A stretch of DNA of 18,145 nt from GCA-002772825 sp964560655 (GCA_964560655.1 CAZLLR010000017.1:1-18145), one strand, 5' to 3'. Shown: positions 7,865 to 13,806, counted from the stretch's first letter. The notes: generated by a model not told the origin, from the letters alone. Made by a program: numbers and translations.

Positions 7865-8128
7865 TTATTTTTCGATTAACACTTCTTCTTCCTTGGTAGA
7901 TTCTTCATTCATTTTTCTAAGTAGGGCCCTCACTTTAAAAAATTGCAATATGTTAGTGAAGATAAAAGCAACTCCTATCCCTATAAACAAGAAGACTTTT
8001 CCTTTGTCTAAGTGCTTGCTCAAGTAGAGGCCTATTCCTCCAAAGACTATCAGTGGACCAAAAATAGAAGCACTAGTGTAGGCTATAGTGGATATTGCTA
8101 ATTGTCTCGTATTATTTTTCTCAGACAT
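7865..8128 (-). CDS. AtpZ/AtpI-like membrane protein, first gene of the ATP synthase operon
   Basis: An 87-residue protein with two membrane helices, about residues 13-37 (STIAYTSASIFGPLIVFGGIGLYL) and 44-65 (KVFLFIGIGVAFIFTNILQFF). A short basic segment and an acidic tail (EESTKEEEVLIEK) follow. Small two-helix proteins at this place are the AtpI/AtpZ type, linked to c-ring assembly and to Mg2+/Ca2+ transport. Assignment here depends on topology, the G-rich loop with LSKHLDKGK, and synteny: its stop is 4 bp from atpB. Start ATG at 8126-8128; no clear Shine-Dalgarno site. It is probably the first cistron, because a terminator hairpin lies between it and argS. Confidence 0.75.
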   Translation of the reverse strand: MSEKNNTRQLAISTIAYTSASIFGPLIVFGGIGLYLSKHLDKGKVFLFIGIGVAFIFTNILQFFKVRALLRKMNEESTKEEEVLIEK

Positions 8129-8149
8129 ATGCTTAGTCTACAATAATCA

Positions 8150-8180
8150 AAAAGATGATAATTATTTATTATCATCTTTT
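8150..8180 (-). terminator. Intrinsic terminator between argS and the ATP synthase operon
   Basis: Perfect 12-bp stem AAAAGATGATAA (8150-8161) / TTATCATCTTTT (8169-8180) with a 7-nt loop. On the minus strand the stem is followed directly by TTTTTGATTATTG, a plausible U-tract, about 65 nt after the argS stop. The stem is AT-rich, so it may be leaky and let some argS transcripts enter the ATPase operon. Candidate -10/-35 elements upstream of it (for example TTGTAT with TAAGAT near 8190-8220) would put the hairpin in the operon leader as a possible attenuator. None is strong enough to call. Confidence 0.6.
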
Positions 8181-8244
8181 ATATATTAAGACACTAGTAT
8201 CTTATAGTATTTTACGAGAAATACAATACTTCAAATATCATTTA

Positions 8245-9924
8245 CTACATTTCCTCAGGTACTTTTATATTCAGGAGAGATAGTCCTATTTTTATGACAG
8301 ATGATGTCTTTGCCACTAACTCAAGTCTGAGGTCTTTTTCTTCAGGTGAGGAATCTATAACGCGAGTAGTATTATAAAAATTATTAAAAGTTTGCGCTAA
8401 GTCAAAGATATATCTTGCTATGATATGAGGGTGGAAGGTTTCTGCTGCTTTTGAGACCTCATGCTTAAACAATGAGAGTTTAAAGGCGAGCTTACGCTCT
8501 TCTTTACTGGAAAAATTTTTAAACTCAAAATGAAGAGGAGTTTTTTTGCGGAGTATTGATCTGGCACGAGCATAAGTGTATTGGAGATAAGGTGCGGCGT
8601 AACCGTCAAAACTTAAGGCCTTATCCCAAGTGAAAGTTATAGAGTCTTCTCTACTTTGCCCAAGGTCTGAAAAGATTATTGATCCTATTGAAATCATGTT
8701 TACTAGTTCTTCTTTTTCATTTTCTTCTAATTCACTTTTTCTTTCCTCTAGGATTTTTCTCGTCCTTTCTTCTGCTTCAATAAGAAGGTCTTCGAGTCTG
8801 ATGACAGTCCCCTCACGAGTAGACATTTTCCCTGCAGGAAGACGTATTAGTCCATTTTGGACGTTGATAAATTCTCCTTCTTTTATCCACCCCGCTCTTT
8901 TGGCTGTATCGTAAACTTGTCTAAAGTAGAGAGCTTGCTCTGACCCAACACACTGTAGAACCATGTCGGGTTTAAATTCTTTCTTGTAGAATTTTATCGC
9001 TGCTAAATCTCGAGTAGCATATAAGGTGGCCCCGTCTGACTTTTGTATTAAGAGTGGTGAAGAAGATAATTTTTCTGGAAAAGAAACCATGATAGAACCA
9101 TCTTCGTTTTTTACCGCAATTTTTTTCTCAAGAAGTTCCTCTATTATTTCTCCAAGGTCATCTTTATAGAAAGCTTCACCGTGCATAAAATCAAATTTTA
9201 TATTAAGTTTCTCGTGAACCTTTTTAAAGACTTTAATACTTTCGTCTCTAAACCATTGCCATAGTTTTCCGTTTTCAGTGTCGCCGTCTTCAAGTTTTTT
9301 AAATTCAGCGCGCGCTTCATCTAGAAGAGAGGGGTCAAGACCCGCTTCTTGGTGAAACTTTACATAGAGTTCATTGAGCTCTGAGATAGGGTCTTTCTCC
9401 ACTTTCTCTTTGTTACCCCATTTTTTGAAAGCAACAAGTAGCTTGCCAAACTGTGTTCCCCAGTCGCCGAGGTGATTGTCTGAGATAACTTTATCCCCTA
9501 GGAATTTAAAGATATTCACAAGTGACTGACCTATTATGTTTGAGCGTAAATGACCGACTGACATTGCTTTGGCTATATTTTCTTGACCATACTCTATGAG
9601 GATTGTCTTTGAGTCCGTGTTTACCGGAGGAGTTTCACAGCTTGATATTTCTTCCCATAGAACAGCATCATTGATTGTAAAATTTAAGAATCCTGGACCG
9701 GCTACCTCTATGTGAATAACAGTTTCGATAAAAGTTTTAGATTCTAGTAGTTTATTTTTTATCTGTTCTGCTGTTTCACCAGGGTGTCCTTTCTTGAGAA
9801 CCATAGCTACGTTGGAAGAGTAATCACCAAATTTCTCTGCTGGTGAAACAGTGAAACTGATCTTTGTATCAAAAAGGTCGTTTACCACTTTTGTTATTTC
9901 GTTTGTTATTATTTCTCTTATCAT
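8245..9924 (-). CDS. argS: Arginyl-tRNA synthetase
   Basis: A class I aminoacyl-tRNA synthetase charging tRNA-Arg, 559 residues (typical 550-580). Order: N-terminal additional domain (residues 1-100, with KFGDYSSNVAMVLKK), then the catalytic Rossmann fold with HIGH region SVGHLRSNIIGQ (S122-V-G-H125) and HLGDWGTQFGKLL. Further on are YATRDLAAIKFY, the KMSKS-like loop GKMSTREGT, and the DALR anticodon-binding domain from YLQYTYARARSIL. The first His of HIGH is Ser here; the family normally has H-V-G-H. The best promoter places transcription start at the ATG itself (9922-9924), so the mRNA may be leaderless. tRNA-Arg(TCG) lies about 4 kb away in this window. Confidence 0.96.
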   Translation of the reverse strand: MIREIITNEITKVVNDLFDTKISFTVSPAEKFGDYSSNVAMVLKKGHPGETAEQIKNKLLESKTFIETVIHIEVAGPGFLNFTINDAVLWEEISSCETPPVNTDSKTILIEYGQENIAKAMSVGHLRSNIIGQSLVNIFKFLGDKVISDNHLGDWGTQFGKLLVAFKKWGNKEKVEKDPISELNELYVKFHQEAGLDPSLLDEARAEFKKLEDGDTENGKLWQWFRDESIKVFKKVHEKLNIKFDFMHGEAFYKDDLGEIIEELLEKKIAVKNEDGSIMVSFPEKLSSSPLLIQKSDGATLYATRDLAAIKFYKKEFKPDMVLQCVGSEQALYFRQVYDTAKRAGWIKEGEFINVQNGLIRLPAGKMSTREGTVIRLEDLLIEAEERTRKILEERKSELEENEKEELVNMISIGSIIFSDLGQSREDSITFTWDKALSFDGYAAPYLQYTYARARSILRKKTPLHFEFKNFSSKEERKLAFKLSLFKHEVSKAAETFHPHIIARYIFDLAQTFNNFYNTTRVIDSSPEEKDLRLELVAKTSSVIKIGLSLLNIKVPEEM

Positions 9925-9931
9925 TAGATTA

Positions 9932-9960
9932 ATCTTATATTGTTAACAATTTTATTGCAA
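9932..9960 (-). promoter_or_regulatory. argS promoter, likely leaderless start
   Basis: On the minus strand TTGCAA (9955-9960) and TAAGAT (9932-9937) are spaced 17 bp. The 3' end of the -10 hexamer is only 7 nt before the argS ATG, so +1 would fall on or beside the A of the start codon. No Shine-Dalgarno site exists here, consistent with a leaderless mRNA. Confidence 0.5.
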
Positions 9961-10066
9961 AGCCATAAAATATTTTTATTGAAAATTATATGACCTTGCT
10001 AATCTTAAATTATTTTAATAGAAAAGAAAATCAATTATGTTTACCATGAAACTGATTATATAAAAA

Positions 10067-10093
10067 TGCCCCACACTATTGAAGTGTGGGGCA
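10067..10093 (-). terminator. Strong intrinsic terminator of the histidine kinase gene
   Basis: Perfect 11-bp stem TGCCCCACACT (10067-10077) / AGTGTGGGGCA (10083-10093) with a 5-nt loop, followed on the minus strand by TTTTTATAT. It lies 17 bp after the kinase stop codon. The stretch from here to argS (9961-10066) is AT-rich and holds no gene that I can see. Confidence 0.9.
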
Positions 10094-10110
10094 AATGACT
10101 TAATGTATTT

Positions 10111-10845
10111 TTATAAAGGTAGACATAACTTGAATACCGTCTCTTTCTCATTGCTTTTTATCTCGATCCGTCCTTGGTGACGTCTCACCATCTCGTCTGT
10201 GAAAGTGAGGCCAAACCCAGTGCCGTTGTCTTTTGTGGTAAAAGAATGACGAAGTATTTTTTCTCTTTCTTCATCTGGAATTTTCTTTCCAGTATTTTTT
10301 ACGGCGATGAAGAATTCTTTACCATTGTCTTCTACCCCTGTGGACACCTCAAGTATCCCTCTGTTAGCTGAACTCTTTGACTTTCTTTGTGCAAGGATGG
10401 CATCTTTTGCATTACCTATAAGATTAAGTAAGCAAAAAGATATTCTCGTAGGGTCAATATAGACTAGCCTTTTTAATCCAAAATCTTCCTTGAATTCTAT
10501 TCGACCATCGTACTCTATCCCCATCACTCCTTCTATTAAGGGGTGAACATCCGTTTCTTTTAAGGTGAATTCTGGGTTTAAGATGAATTCAGTAAAGATA
10601 GAAGTGATTCCTGAGAGGCAATCGGCCTCCCTCTTTATTACTTGTAGTTTTAATAAATCTTTTTCATCAAGCTTCTCCCTCAAATTCCCATCAAATTTTT
10701 TATATAATCGGTTTGCAAAACCGCCTAGGATTGTTACGGGATTTCTTATGCTATGACCAAGTAGTTTAAGCATGAGTTGCTCAAGAGTTTCTCTACAACG
10801 GCCACATTCCTCCTCCTTAGTTTCTCCAATCTTTCTGTCTATCAT
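10111..10845 (-). CDS. Small cytosolic sensor histidine kinase
   Basis: A 244-residue protein made almost entirely of a HisKA dimerisation domain plus HATPase_c. The H-box is LLGHSIRNPVTILGGFA with the phospho-acceptor H31. The N-box is NLIGNAKDAI (N141, N145), the G1 box VKNTGKKI (residues 182-189; Asn184 where DxGxG kinases have Asp, as in many functional HATPases), the F-box FTTK (202-205) and the G2 box GTGFGL (208-213). It has no membrane segment and no recognisable sensor domain. The only extra part is a 30-residue leader with C14-x-x-C17, which could bind metal or sense redox state (inference). The start is set by AAGGAGGG (10855-10862), 9 nt from the ATG, one of the few strong Shine-Dalgarno sites here. 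No response regulator is nearby: an orphan kinase. Confidence 0.9.
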   Translation of the reverse strand: MIDRKIGETKEEECGRCRETLEQLMLKLLGHSIRNPVTILGGFANRLYKKFDGNLREKLDEKDLLKLQVIKREADCLSGITSIFTEFILNPEFTLKETDVHPLIEGVMGIEYDGRIEFKEDFGLKRLVYIDPTRISFCLLNLIGNAKDAILAQRKSKSSANRGILEVSTGVEDNGKEFFIAVKNTGKKIPDEEREKILRHSFTTKDNGTGFGLTFTDEMVRRHQGRIEIKSNEKETVFKLCLPL

Positions 10846-10901
10846 TATATTATACCCTCCTTTATTTTTTTTAAAGATCTGATTTGTCTTATCTTAAATT
10901 A

Positions 10902-10932
10902 AAAAACTCTTCTTTAACCAAGAACAGTTTTT
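10902..10932 (-). other. Stem-loop in the histidine kinase 5' leader
   Basis: Arms AAAAACT-C-TTCTT (10902-10914) and AAGAA-C-AGTTTTT (10920-10932) pair as 7 bp, one mismatch, 5 bp around a 5-nt loop. It lies just after the expected start (about 10938) of the kinase transcript and is followed by TTAATTT. It may protect the 5' end or act as an attenuator; the sequence alone does not say which. Confidence 0.4.
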
Positions 10933-10944
10933 AGTCTAAAATAA

Positions 10945-10973
10945 ACTATAGTATAGGTAGACAAAGAAGTCAA
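10945..10973 (-). promoter_or_regulatory. Promoter of the histidine kinase gene
   Basis: On the minus strand TTGACT (10968-10973) and TATAGT (10945-10950) with a 17-bp spacer. Predicted start near 10938, giving a leader of about 93 nt that holds a stem-loop and the GGAGG site. Confidence 0.65.
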
Positions 10974-11035
10974 TTTTCTATCATATTATATTAATAAAAA
11001 AATTGATTAAATCTATTATGAAATCGTCTAATTTA

Positions 11036-11953
11036 TTAGTTTGTAAGGTTAGGTTCATCTTTAGGGCCTGCTTGGGCAAGCTCAGTTTCAAACTCCATCT
11101 CTACTTCTTTAAGGCTTCGCATAGTCTTTCTTATTTCTATCTGAGTGAGAAATAAAATTACGCAAAAAGATAATATCATAACCAGTGTACTTATAAAGAA
11201 AATAGAACCGATGTCTTCGCTGATAGAGTTTGGGTTTTCTAATAACTTACTACTTAAGACACCACCTAGAATTGTCGTACCTATAACTCCTCCTAGTCCT
11301 CTGAAGAGTTGAGGAGAGGCCGTCACTTGACCGATCTTTTCTTGGATAAAAGCACTTTGGGTTACAACTGTAAATATCGGCAAGGTCGTACCTAGTCCTG
11401 CTCCAATCAAGATCATATTAAATATTAGAATAGAAATATTTGCCCCACTATTCATTAAGGAGAGAAGATACATGCCTAATGTTATTAGTGAGATGCCAAT
11501 AATGGAGATGACTTTATATTTTTCTGTATGCGAAATAATTTGCCCACTTAATGCAGATGAAATAATCAGAGAGGCTAATAAATGTGTAAGTATCAACCCT
11601 GAGTGTGTAGCGCTTACCTTTAATACCTCTTGAGCAAAAAGAAGTATATATAAAATAGCACCAAACATACCGACTGCTGTTAAGAAGATAGATGCTATGG
11701 GTATGAAAATATTTTGTTTTTAAAAAGAGAGAGGGAGTATTGGGTCTTTAACTTTTTCTTCGATAAAGAAAAATATTATCAAACTTATTATTGGAAATAA
11801 TATTAACCCGAGGGCAATAGAAGAATTCCATGAGTGTGAATCCCCGATCCATATTAATCCTAAGAGGAGGGACACTATCACTGAAGATAAAAGTATAGCC
11901 CCCAAGTAATCGATAGATTTATTTTTTATAATATTAATTGAATTATAAATAAA
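11036..11953 (-). pseudogene. Remnant of an EmrB/QacA-type (DHA2) multidrug efflux transporter
   Basis: One continuous frame broken by a single TAA at 11720-11722. The upstream part (11953-11723) reads ...INIIKNKSIDYLGAILLSSV..., two membrane helices and EEKVKDPILPLSF. After the stop, the same frame continues KQNIFIPIASIFLTAVG, then MFGAILYILLFAQEVLKVSA and five to six more helices, ending in a charged tail. This matches the second half of 14-helix DHA2 drug/proton antiporters (the loop before D-Y-L-G, then D-P-I-L-P-L-S-F-x-K). The first six or so helices are missing: an in-frame TAG at 11954-11956 closes the frame with no ATG, directly beside the terminator of the next gene. Truncation, a nonsense codon and no promoter argue for a dead gene; an assembly error at the TAA is possible. 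The 210-residue part from 11668 could still be translated. Confidence 0.8.
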
Positions 11954-11961
11954 CTAAATAA

Positions 11962-11998
11962 AACACCCTAGATCATTTTTTAAATGAAATAGGGTGTT
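11962..11998 (-). terminator. Terminator of the small unknown gene
   Basis: Stem AACACCCTA (11962-11970) / TAGGGTGTT (11990-11998), continuing after a 2-by-2 internal loop with TCATTT (11973-11978) / AAATGA (11982-11987) around a 3-nt loop. On the minus strand it overlaps the stop codon and is followed by TTATTTAGTTT. It sits between the small gene and the start of the transporter remnant. Confidence 0.8.
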
Positions 11999-12191
11999 AA
12001 GGAGTGAATGTTAGGTCTTTTGCTCTCGCTGTCGCTCTTTTACCTCCGATTTCTATTGAAAGTAGAGCGTCTGGGTTAGTAAAATAAAGAATCATGAAAT
12101 CACATGGAGATATATTTACTAGTTTTGCTATTCTCCCACCTCTTAGGTAAATAGTTGTTCGTAAGGATCCATTGAAATAGAGCCGATTCAT
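11997..12191 (-). CDS. Small protein of unknown function (64 aa)
   Basis: I do not recognise this family. From the ATG at 12189-12191 it reads MNRLYFNGSLRTTIYLRGGR, then a mostly beta-prone, basic sequence ending KRATARAKDLTFTP, with no membrane segment and one Cys. A GTG nine bases upstream (12198-12200) would add three residues. I prefer the ATG because the purine-rich AAGGGGG (12200-12206) is well spaced for it and would overlap the GTG. It looks like a real gene: it has a ribosome site, a strong terminator overlapping its stop, and a possible promoter (TTGTTT 12270-12275, TAATAT 12248-12253, 16-bp spacer). The ribosome site lies in the loop of a 9-bp hairpin (12191-12217), suggesting translational control. 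Confidence 0.6.
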   Translation of the reverse strand: MNRLYFNGSLRTTIYLRGGRIAKLVNISPCDFMILYFTNPDALLSIEIGGKRATARAKDLTFTP

Positions 12192-12217
12192 AATTATCAC
12201 CCCCTTAATGATAATTA
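12191..12217 (-). promoter_or_regulatory. Hairpin presenting the Shine-Dalgarno site of the small unknown gene
   Basis: TAATTATCA (12191-12199) and TGATAATTA (12209-12217) are a perfect 9-bp inverted repeat around a 9-nt loop. On the minus strand the loop reads TTAAGGGGG, which is the ribosome-binding sequence, and the stem ends at the ATG (12189-12191). Protein or RNA binding to this stem could gate translation. The structure is seen directly; the control is inferred. Confidence 0.45.
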
Positions 12218-12247
12218 CAATAAAGGTTAAAGGACTATCTACTATTT

Positions 12248-12275
12248 ATATTAGACCTGTCTGCTTATTAAACAA
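12248..12275 (-). promoter_or_regulatory. Possible promoter of the small unknown gene
   Basis: On the minus strand TTGTTT (12270-12275) and TAATAT (12248-12253), 16 bp apart, about 57 bp before the ATG. Both are non-consensus in an AT-rich stretch, so this is tentative. Confidence 0.35.
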
Positions 12276-12292
12276 TAGTAATTTTTCAAAAC

Positions 12293-12301
12293 TGTGGATA
12301 A
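12293..12301 (-). other. DnaA box (perfect)
   Basis: TTATCCACA on the minus strand, directly beside the tRNA-Pro terminator. It is one of three perfect boxes within 3.5 kb, and the farthest from the proposed origin on this side. Confidence 0.55.
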
Positions 12302-12302
12302 T

Positions 12303-12334
12303 AAAATAAACCCGCCAATTGGCGGGTTTATTTT
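12303..12334 (-). terminator. Terminator of tRNA-Pro (bidirectional)
   Basis: A perfect 32-bp palindrome with GC-rich core CCCGCCAATTGGCGGG, flanked by A-run and T-run on either side. It can end transcription in both directions. For the minus strand it lies about 25 nt after the tRNA-Pro 3' end. Confidence 0.9.
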
Positions 12335-12357
12335 TAAATTCTTTTTCTTCACTGCGT

Positions 12358-12430
12358 TCGGGGCGCTGGGATTCGAACCCAGAGTCGTCCGCTCCCAAAG
12401 CGGAAATGTTAGCCGTTACACCACGCCCCG
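12358..12430 (-). tRNA. tRNA-Pro (anticodon TGG)
   Basis: Full cloverleaf on the minus strand. The acceptor stem is CGGGGCG (12424-12430) with CGCCCCG (12359-12365), discriminator A at 12358. The D-arm is GTGTAACGGCTAAC, the anticodon stem CCGC/GCGG with 7-nt loop TTTGGGA (anticodon TGG, reads CCN), and the T-arm CTGGG-TTCGAAT-CCCAG. CCA is not encoded and would be added by the nucleotidyltransferase encoded at 14273. The C1-G72 pair is usual for bacterial tRNA-Pro. Its first 11 nt are also part of the 92-bp tandem repeat upstream. Confidence 0.96.
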
Positions 12431-12453
12431 TTATTGTTCTCTCTATCTATGTT

Positions 12454-12463
12454 ATTGTACCAC
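12454..12463 (-). promoter_or_regulatory. Extended -10 promoter of tRNA-Pro
   Basis: On the minus strand TGGTACAAT (TGn plus TACAAT at 12454-12459), 23 nt before the tRNA 5' end; no good -35 hexamer at 16-18 bp. An identical copy lies 92 bp upstream in the repeat (12546-12551). Confidence 0.5.
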
Positions 12464-12566
12464 TTATCATGAATCGTTAGTTGTGGAATTTATCCGCCTA
12501 TCGTTTGGCGGACCACGCCCCGTTATTGTTCTCTCTATCTATGTTATTGTACCACTTATCATGAAT

Positions 12567-12666
12567 NNNNNNNNNNNNNNNNNNNNNNNNNNNNNNNNNN
12601 NNNNNNNNNNNNNNNNNNNNNNNNNNNNNNNNNNNNNNNNNNNNNNNNNNNNNNNNNNNNNNNNNN
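12567..12666. other. Assembly gap of exactly 100 N
   Basis: A run of 100 N placed inside the 92-bp tandem repeat. The round length is a placeholder used by scaffolding tools, so the true distance and repeat number are unknown. Features on the two sides are joined only by scaffolding. Confidence 0.98.
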
Positions 12667-12817
12667 CGTTAGTTGTGGAATTTATCCGCCTATCGTTTGG
12701 CGGACCACGCCCCGTTATTAATTTTTCATCATCAAACTAAATAGTAATTTGAAATTAACTACATTATATTACCATAGTATTGTTTAATTTCAAGTTGATA
12801 TGGACAATGTACTAATT

Positions 12818-12846
12818 TTGTTTATATTAAGTTGGTAGAGTAAGAT
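12818..12846 (+). promoter_or_regulatory. Possible promoter of the two-helix membrane protein gene
   Basis: TTGTTT (12818-12823) and TAAGAT (12841-12846) with a 17-bp spacer, about 57 bp before the ATG. The surroundings are AT-rich and other pairings are possible. Confidence 0.35.
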
Positions 12847-12903
12847 AATATCCTCGCTAAAGTATAGGGATAAGTTAAACACTTACACAAAAAGGAGGAG
12901 TAG

Positions 12904-13161
12904 ATGAAGAATAAAGATTTAGTTAATAGACGAAAATTTTTCAAGCTCTATCGGTTTTTAGTAGTTCTCTTTTTTGTGGAGGCATTAGTACTTGTAACAG
13001 GCAACATATATATAAGAAAATATCTAGAAAAAGAATTTTTCTTGGGAAATATTTTCAGCATCAGCATACTTGGATTAGTAGTATTGATACTCCTCTTTCT
13101 TCTGTGGAAGTCGAATGGTAATACAGAAGAAAGAAAAGATCTAAGGGAAACAGATTTATAA
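12904..13161 (+). CDS. Small two-helix membrane protein of unknown function
   Basis: An 85-residue protein I cannot assign to a family. A basic N-terminus (MKNKDLVNRRKFFKLYR) is followed by helix 1 at about residues 18-34 (FLVVLFFVEALVLVTGN), a short charged turn (YIRKYLEKEFF), helix 2 at about 48-67 (IFSISILGLVVLILLFLLW), and an acidic hydrophilic tail (SNGNTEERKDLRETDL). The Lys/Arg distribution suggests both ends in the cytoplasm. The start is fixed by AAAGGAGGAG (12891-12900) just before ATG, one of the strongest ribosome sites here. It is the only protein gene left of the proposed origin on the plus strand, so it runs against the replication direction inferred for that side. A parS-like site directly abuts its stop. 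Confidence 0.75.
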   Translation: MKNKDLVNRRKFFKLYRFLVVLFFVEALVLVTGNIYIRKYLEKEFFLGNIFSISILGLVVLILLFLLWKSNGNTEERKDLRETDL

Positions 13162-13163
13162 AA

Positions 13164-13179
13164 TGTTTCTCGTGAAACA
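13164..13179. other. parS-like site (1 mismatch)
   Basis: TGTTTCTCGTGAAACA differs from the ParB-binding consensus TGTTTCACGTGAAACA at one position. It starts 3 bp after the stop of the two-helix protein gene, in the convergent intergenic space before the terminator. Confidence 0.7.
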
Positions 13180-13180
13180 T

Positions 13181-13222
13181 AAAAGCCCTAGTTATCTATT
13201 ACAGTATATGACTAGGGCTTTT
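13181..13222. terminator. Bidirectional terminator between convergent genes
   Basis: Perfect 12-bp arms AAAAGCCCTAGT (13181-13192) and ACTAGGGCTTTT (13211-13222) around an 18-nt loop. The plus strand continues TTTTATAGG; the minus strand ends in an A/T run. The right arm touches the stop codon of yraN (13223-13225), so one element serves both converging genes. Confidence 0.88.
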
Positions 13223-13654
13223 TTATAGGATTATGTTCTCCGTGACTCTTATTTTTGCTTTTCTGTCTTTTATACTAAGAAATACAGCTATTATGTCCAC
13301 TTGCCAATCTGTTTCATCAGATATCTTTTTATCAAGAAGGTACGTTTGTATGGTGCGGTGTATCTTCTTTATTTTCCACGGATGAATATTATCTTCAGGC
13401 CTATATTCATTTGTTTCATGATTAACAGTAGTAGGTAATATTTCACGTGAAACACTTTTGACCTCTACAAAATGAATAATATTATCTTTTTCGCTAATAA
13501 TGTCAATCTCTCCCCATTTCTTTCTATAATTACGATCTTTTATTTTGTGTCCATGTTTCACGAGAAACTTACAAGCTATACCTTCGCCTAGTTCACCTAC
13601 TTGACGCCGATTTGAAGAGGCTTCGACAGAAGAAGCTTTATCTATTTGTGACAT
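13223..13654 (-). CDS. yraN: YraN / UPF0102 family nuclease-fold protein
   Basis: A 143-residue protein with the UPF0102 order of motifs. After a nonconserved leader of about 18 residues comes GELGEGIACKFLVKHGHKI, then RNYRKKWGEIDIISEKDNIIHFVEVKSVS. This contains the E-(x)-D-(12-13)-E-V-K signature of the restriction-endonuclease/Holliday-junction-resolvase fold. A conserved C-terminal part follows (HPWKIKKIHRTIQTYL...DWQVDIIAVF). Its biochemical role is not established; a DNA-processing role is inferred from the fold. The coding sequence contains two parS-like sites and one degenerate copy, and the start codon overlaps another degenerate copy (TGTTTCATGATTAACA, 13654-13669). No Shine-Dalgarno site is seen. 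Confidence 0.88.
   Translation of the reverse strand: MSQIDKASSVEASSNRRQVGELGEGIACKFLVKHGHKIKDRNYRKKWGEIDIISEKDNIIHFVEVKSVSREILPTTVNHETNEYRPEDNIHPWKIKKIHRTIQTYLLDKKISDETDWQVDIIAVFLSIKDRKAKIRVTENIIL
13439..13454. other. parS-like site inside yraN (1 mismatch)
   Basis: TATTTCACGTGAAACA, one base from the consensus, with the full CACGTG core. It is kept within coding sequence, as parS sites often are in other bacteria. Confidence 0.7.
13554..13569. other. parS-like site inside yraN (2 mismatches)
   Basis: TGTTTCACGAGAAACT, two bases from the consensus. The inner TTTC/GAAA arms are kept but the CACGTG core is broken at one position, so affinity would be lower. Confidence 0.5.
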
Positions 13655-13790
13655 GTTTCATGATTAACATTAAAGTATTGATAATTATATCATAAATGAA
13701 TCAAGAATGATTATATAATTAATGTTATTCATGGAATAGCTGATTATAAGATATATACATTATATATAGAAGACTAGAGGAAATATTAAA

Positions 13791-13806
13791 TGTTTCACGT
13801 GAAACA
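13791..13806. other. parS site (perfect)
   Basis: TGTTTCACGTGAAACA, identical to the 16-bp ParB-binding consensus, at the centre of a perfect 26-bp palindrome (13786-13811). It is intergenic within the candidate origin and close to the centre of the cluster of five sites. Confidence 0.9.

Larger units (their letters stand above)
12420..12714 (-). repeat. 92-bp tandem repeat carrying the tRNA-Pro 5' end and promoter
   Basis: The 11-mer ACCACGCCCCG (reverse complement of the first 11 nt of tRNA-Pro) occurs at 12420, 12512 and 12704. Sequence between the first two is one 92-bp unit; the second unit is cut by 100 N. If the N run is removed, the third copy falls exactly 92 bp after the second, so the gap sits inside a perfect array and may hide any whole number of units. 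Each unit contains an extended -10 element directed at the tRNA (TGGTACAAT), the tRNA 5' end and a TCCGCC/GGCGGA hairpin (12493-12512 and 12685-12704). The last copy diverges after GTTATT at 12719. Confidence 0.85.

Noticed and set aside
8884..8892. DnaA-like 9-mers in argS (TTATCCACC) and atpD (near 2948)
   Set aside because: Isolated one-mismatch boxes within coding sequence, far from the cluster; expected by chance.
11720..11722. Alternative genetic code explaining the in-frame stop
   Set aside because: The interrupting codon is TAA, which ends other genes in this window; recoding known in CPR lineages concerns TGA.
11720..11905. Independent 61-codon membrane protein gene
   Set aside because: It is in the same frame as the downstream 210-codon part and continues it as one DHA2 transporter; the TAA between them marks a pseudogene. 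The ORF's first codon is only an internal TTG.
12420..12714. CRISPR array
   Set aside because: The 92-bp units are contiguous and identical, without variable spacers or a repeat of about 30 bp, and no cas gene is near.
12294..12740. Open frame of 148 codons on the plus strand across tRNA-Pro and the N gap
   Set aside because: It runs through a terminator palindrome, antisense to a tRNA, through repeat units and 34 undetermined codons; no ribosome site and no protein-like composition.
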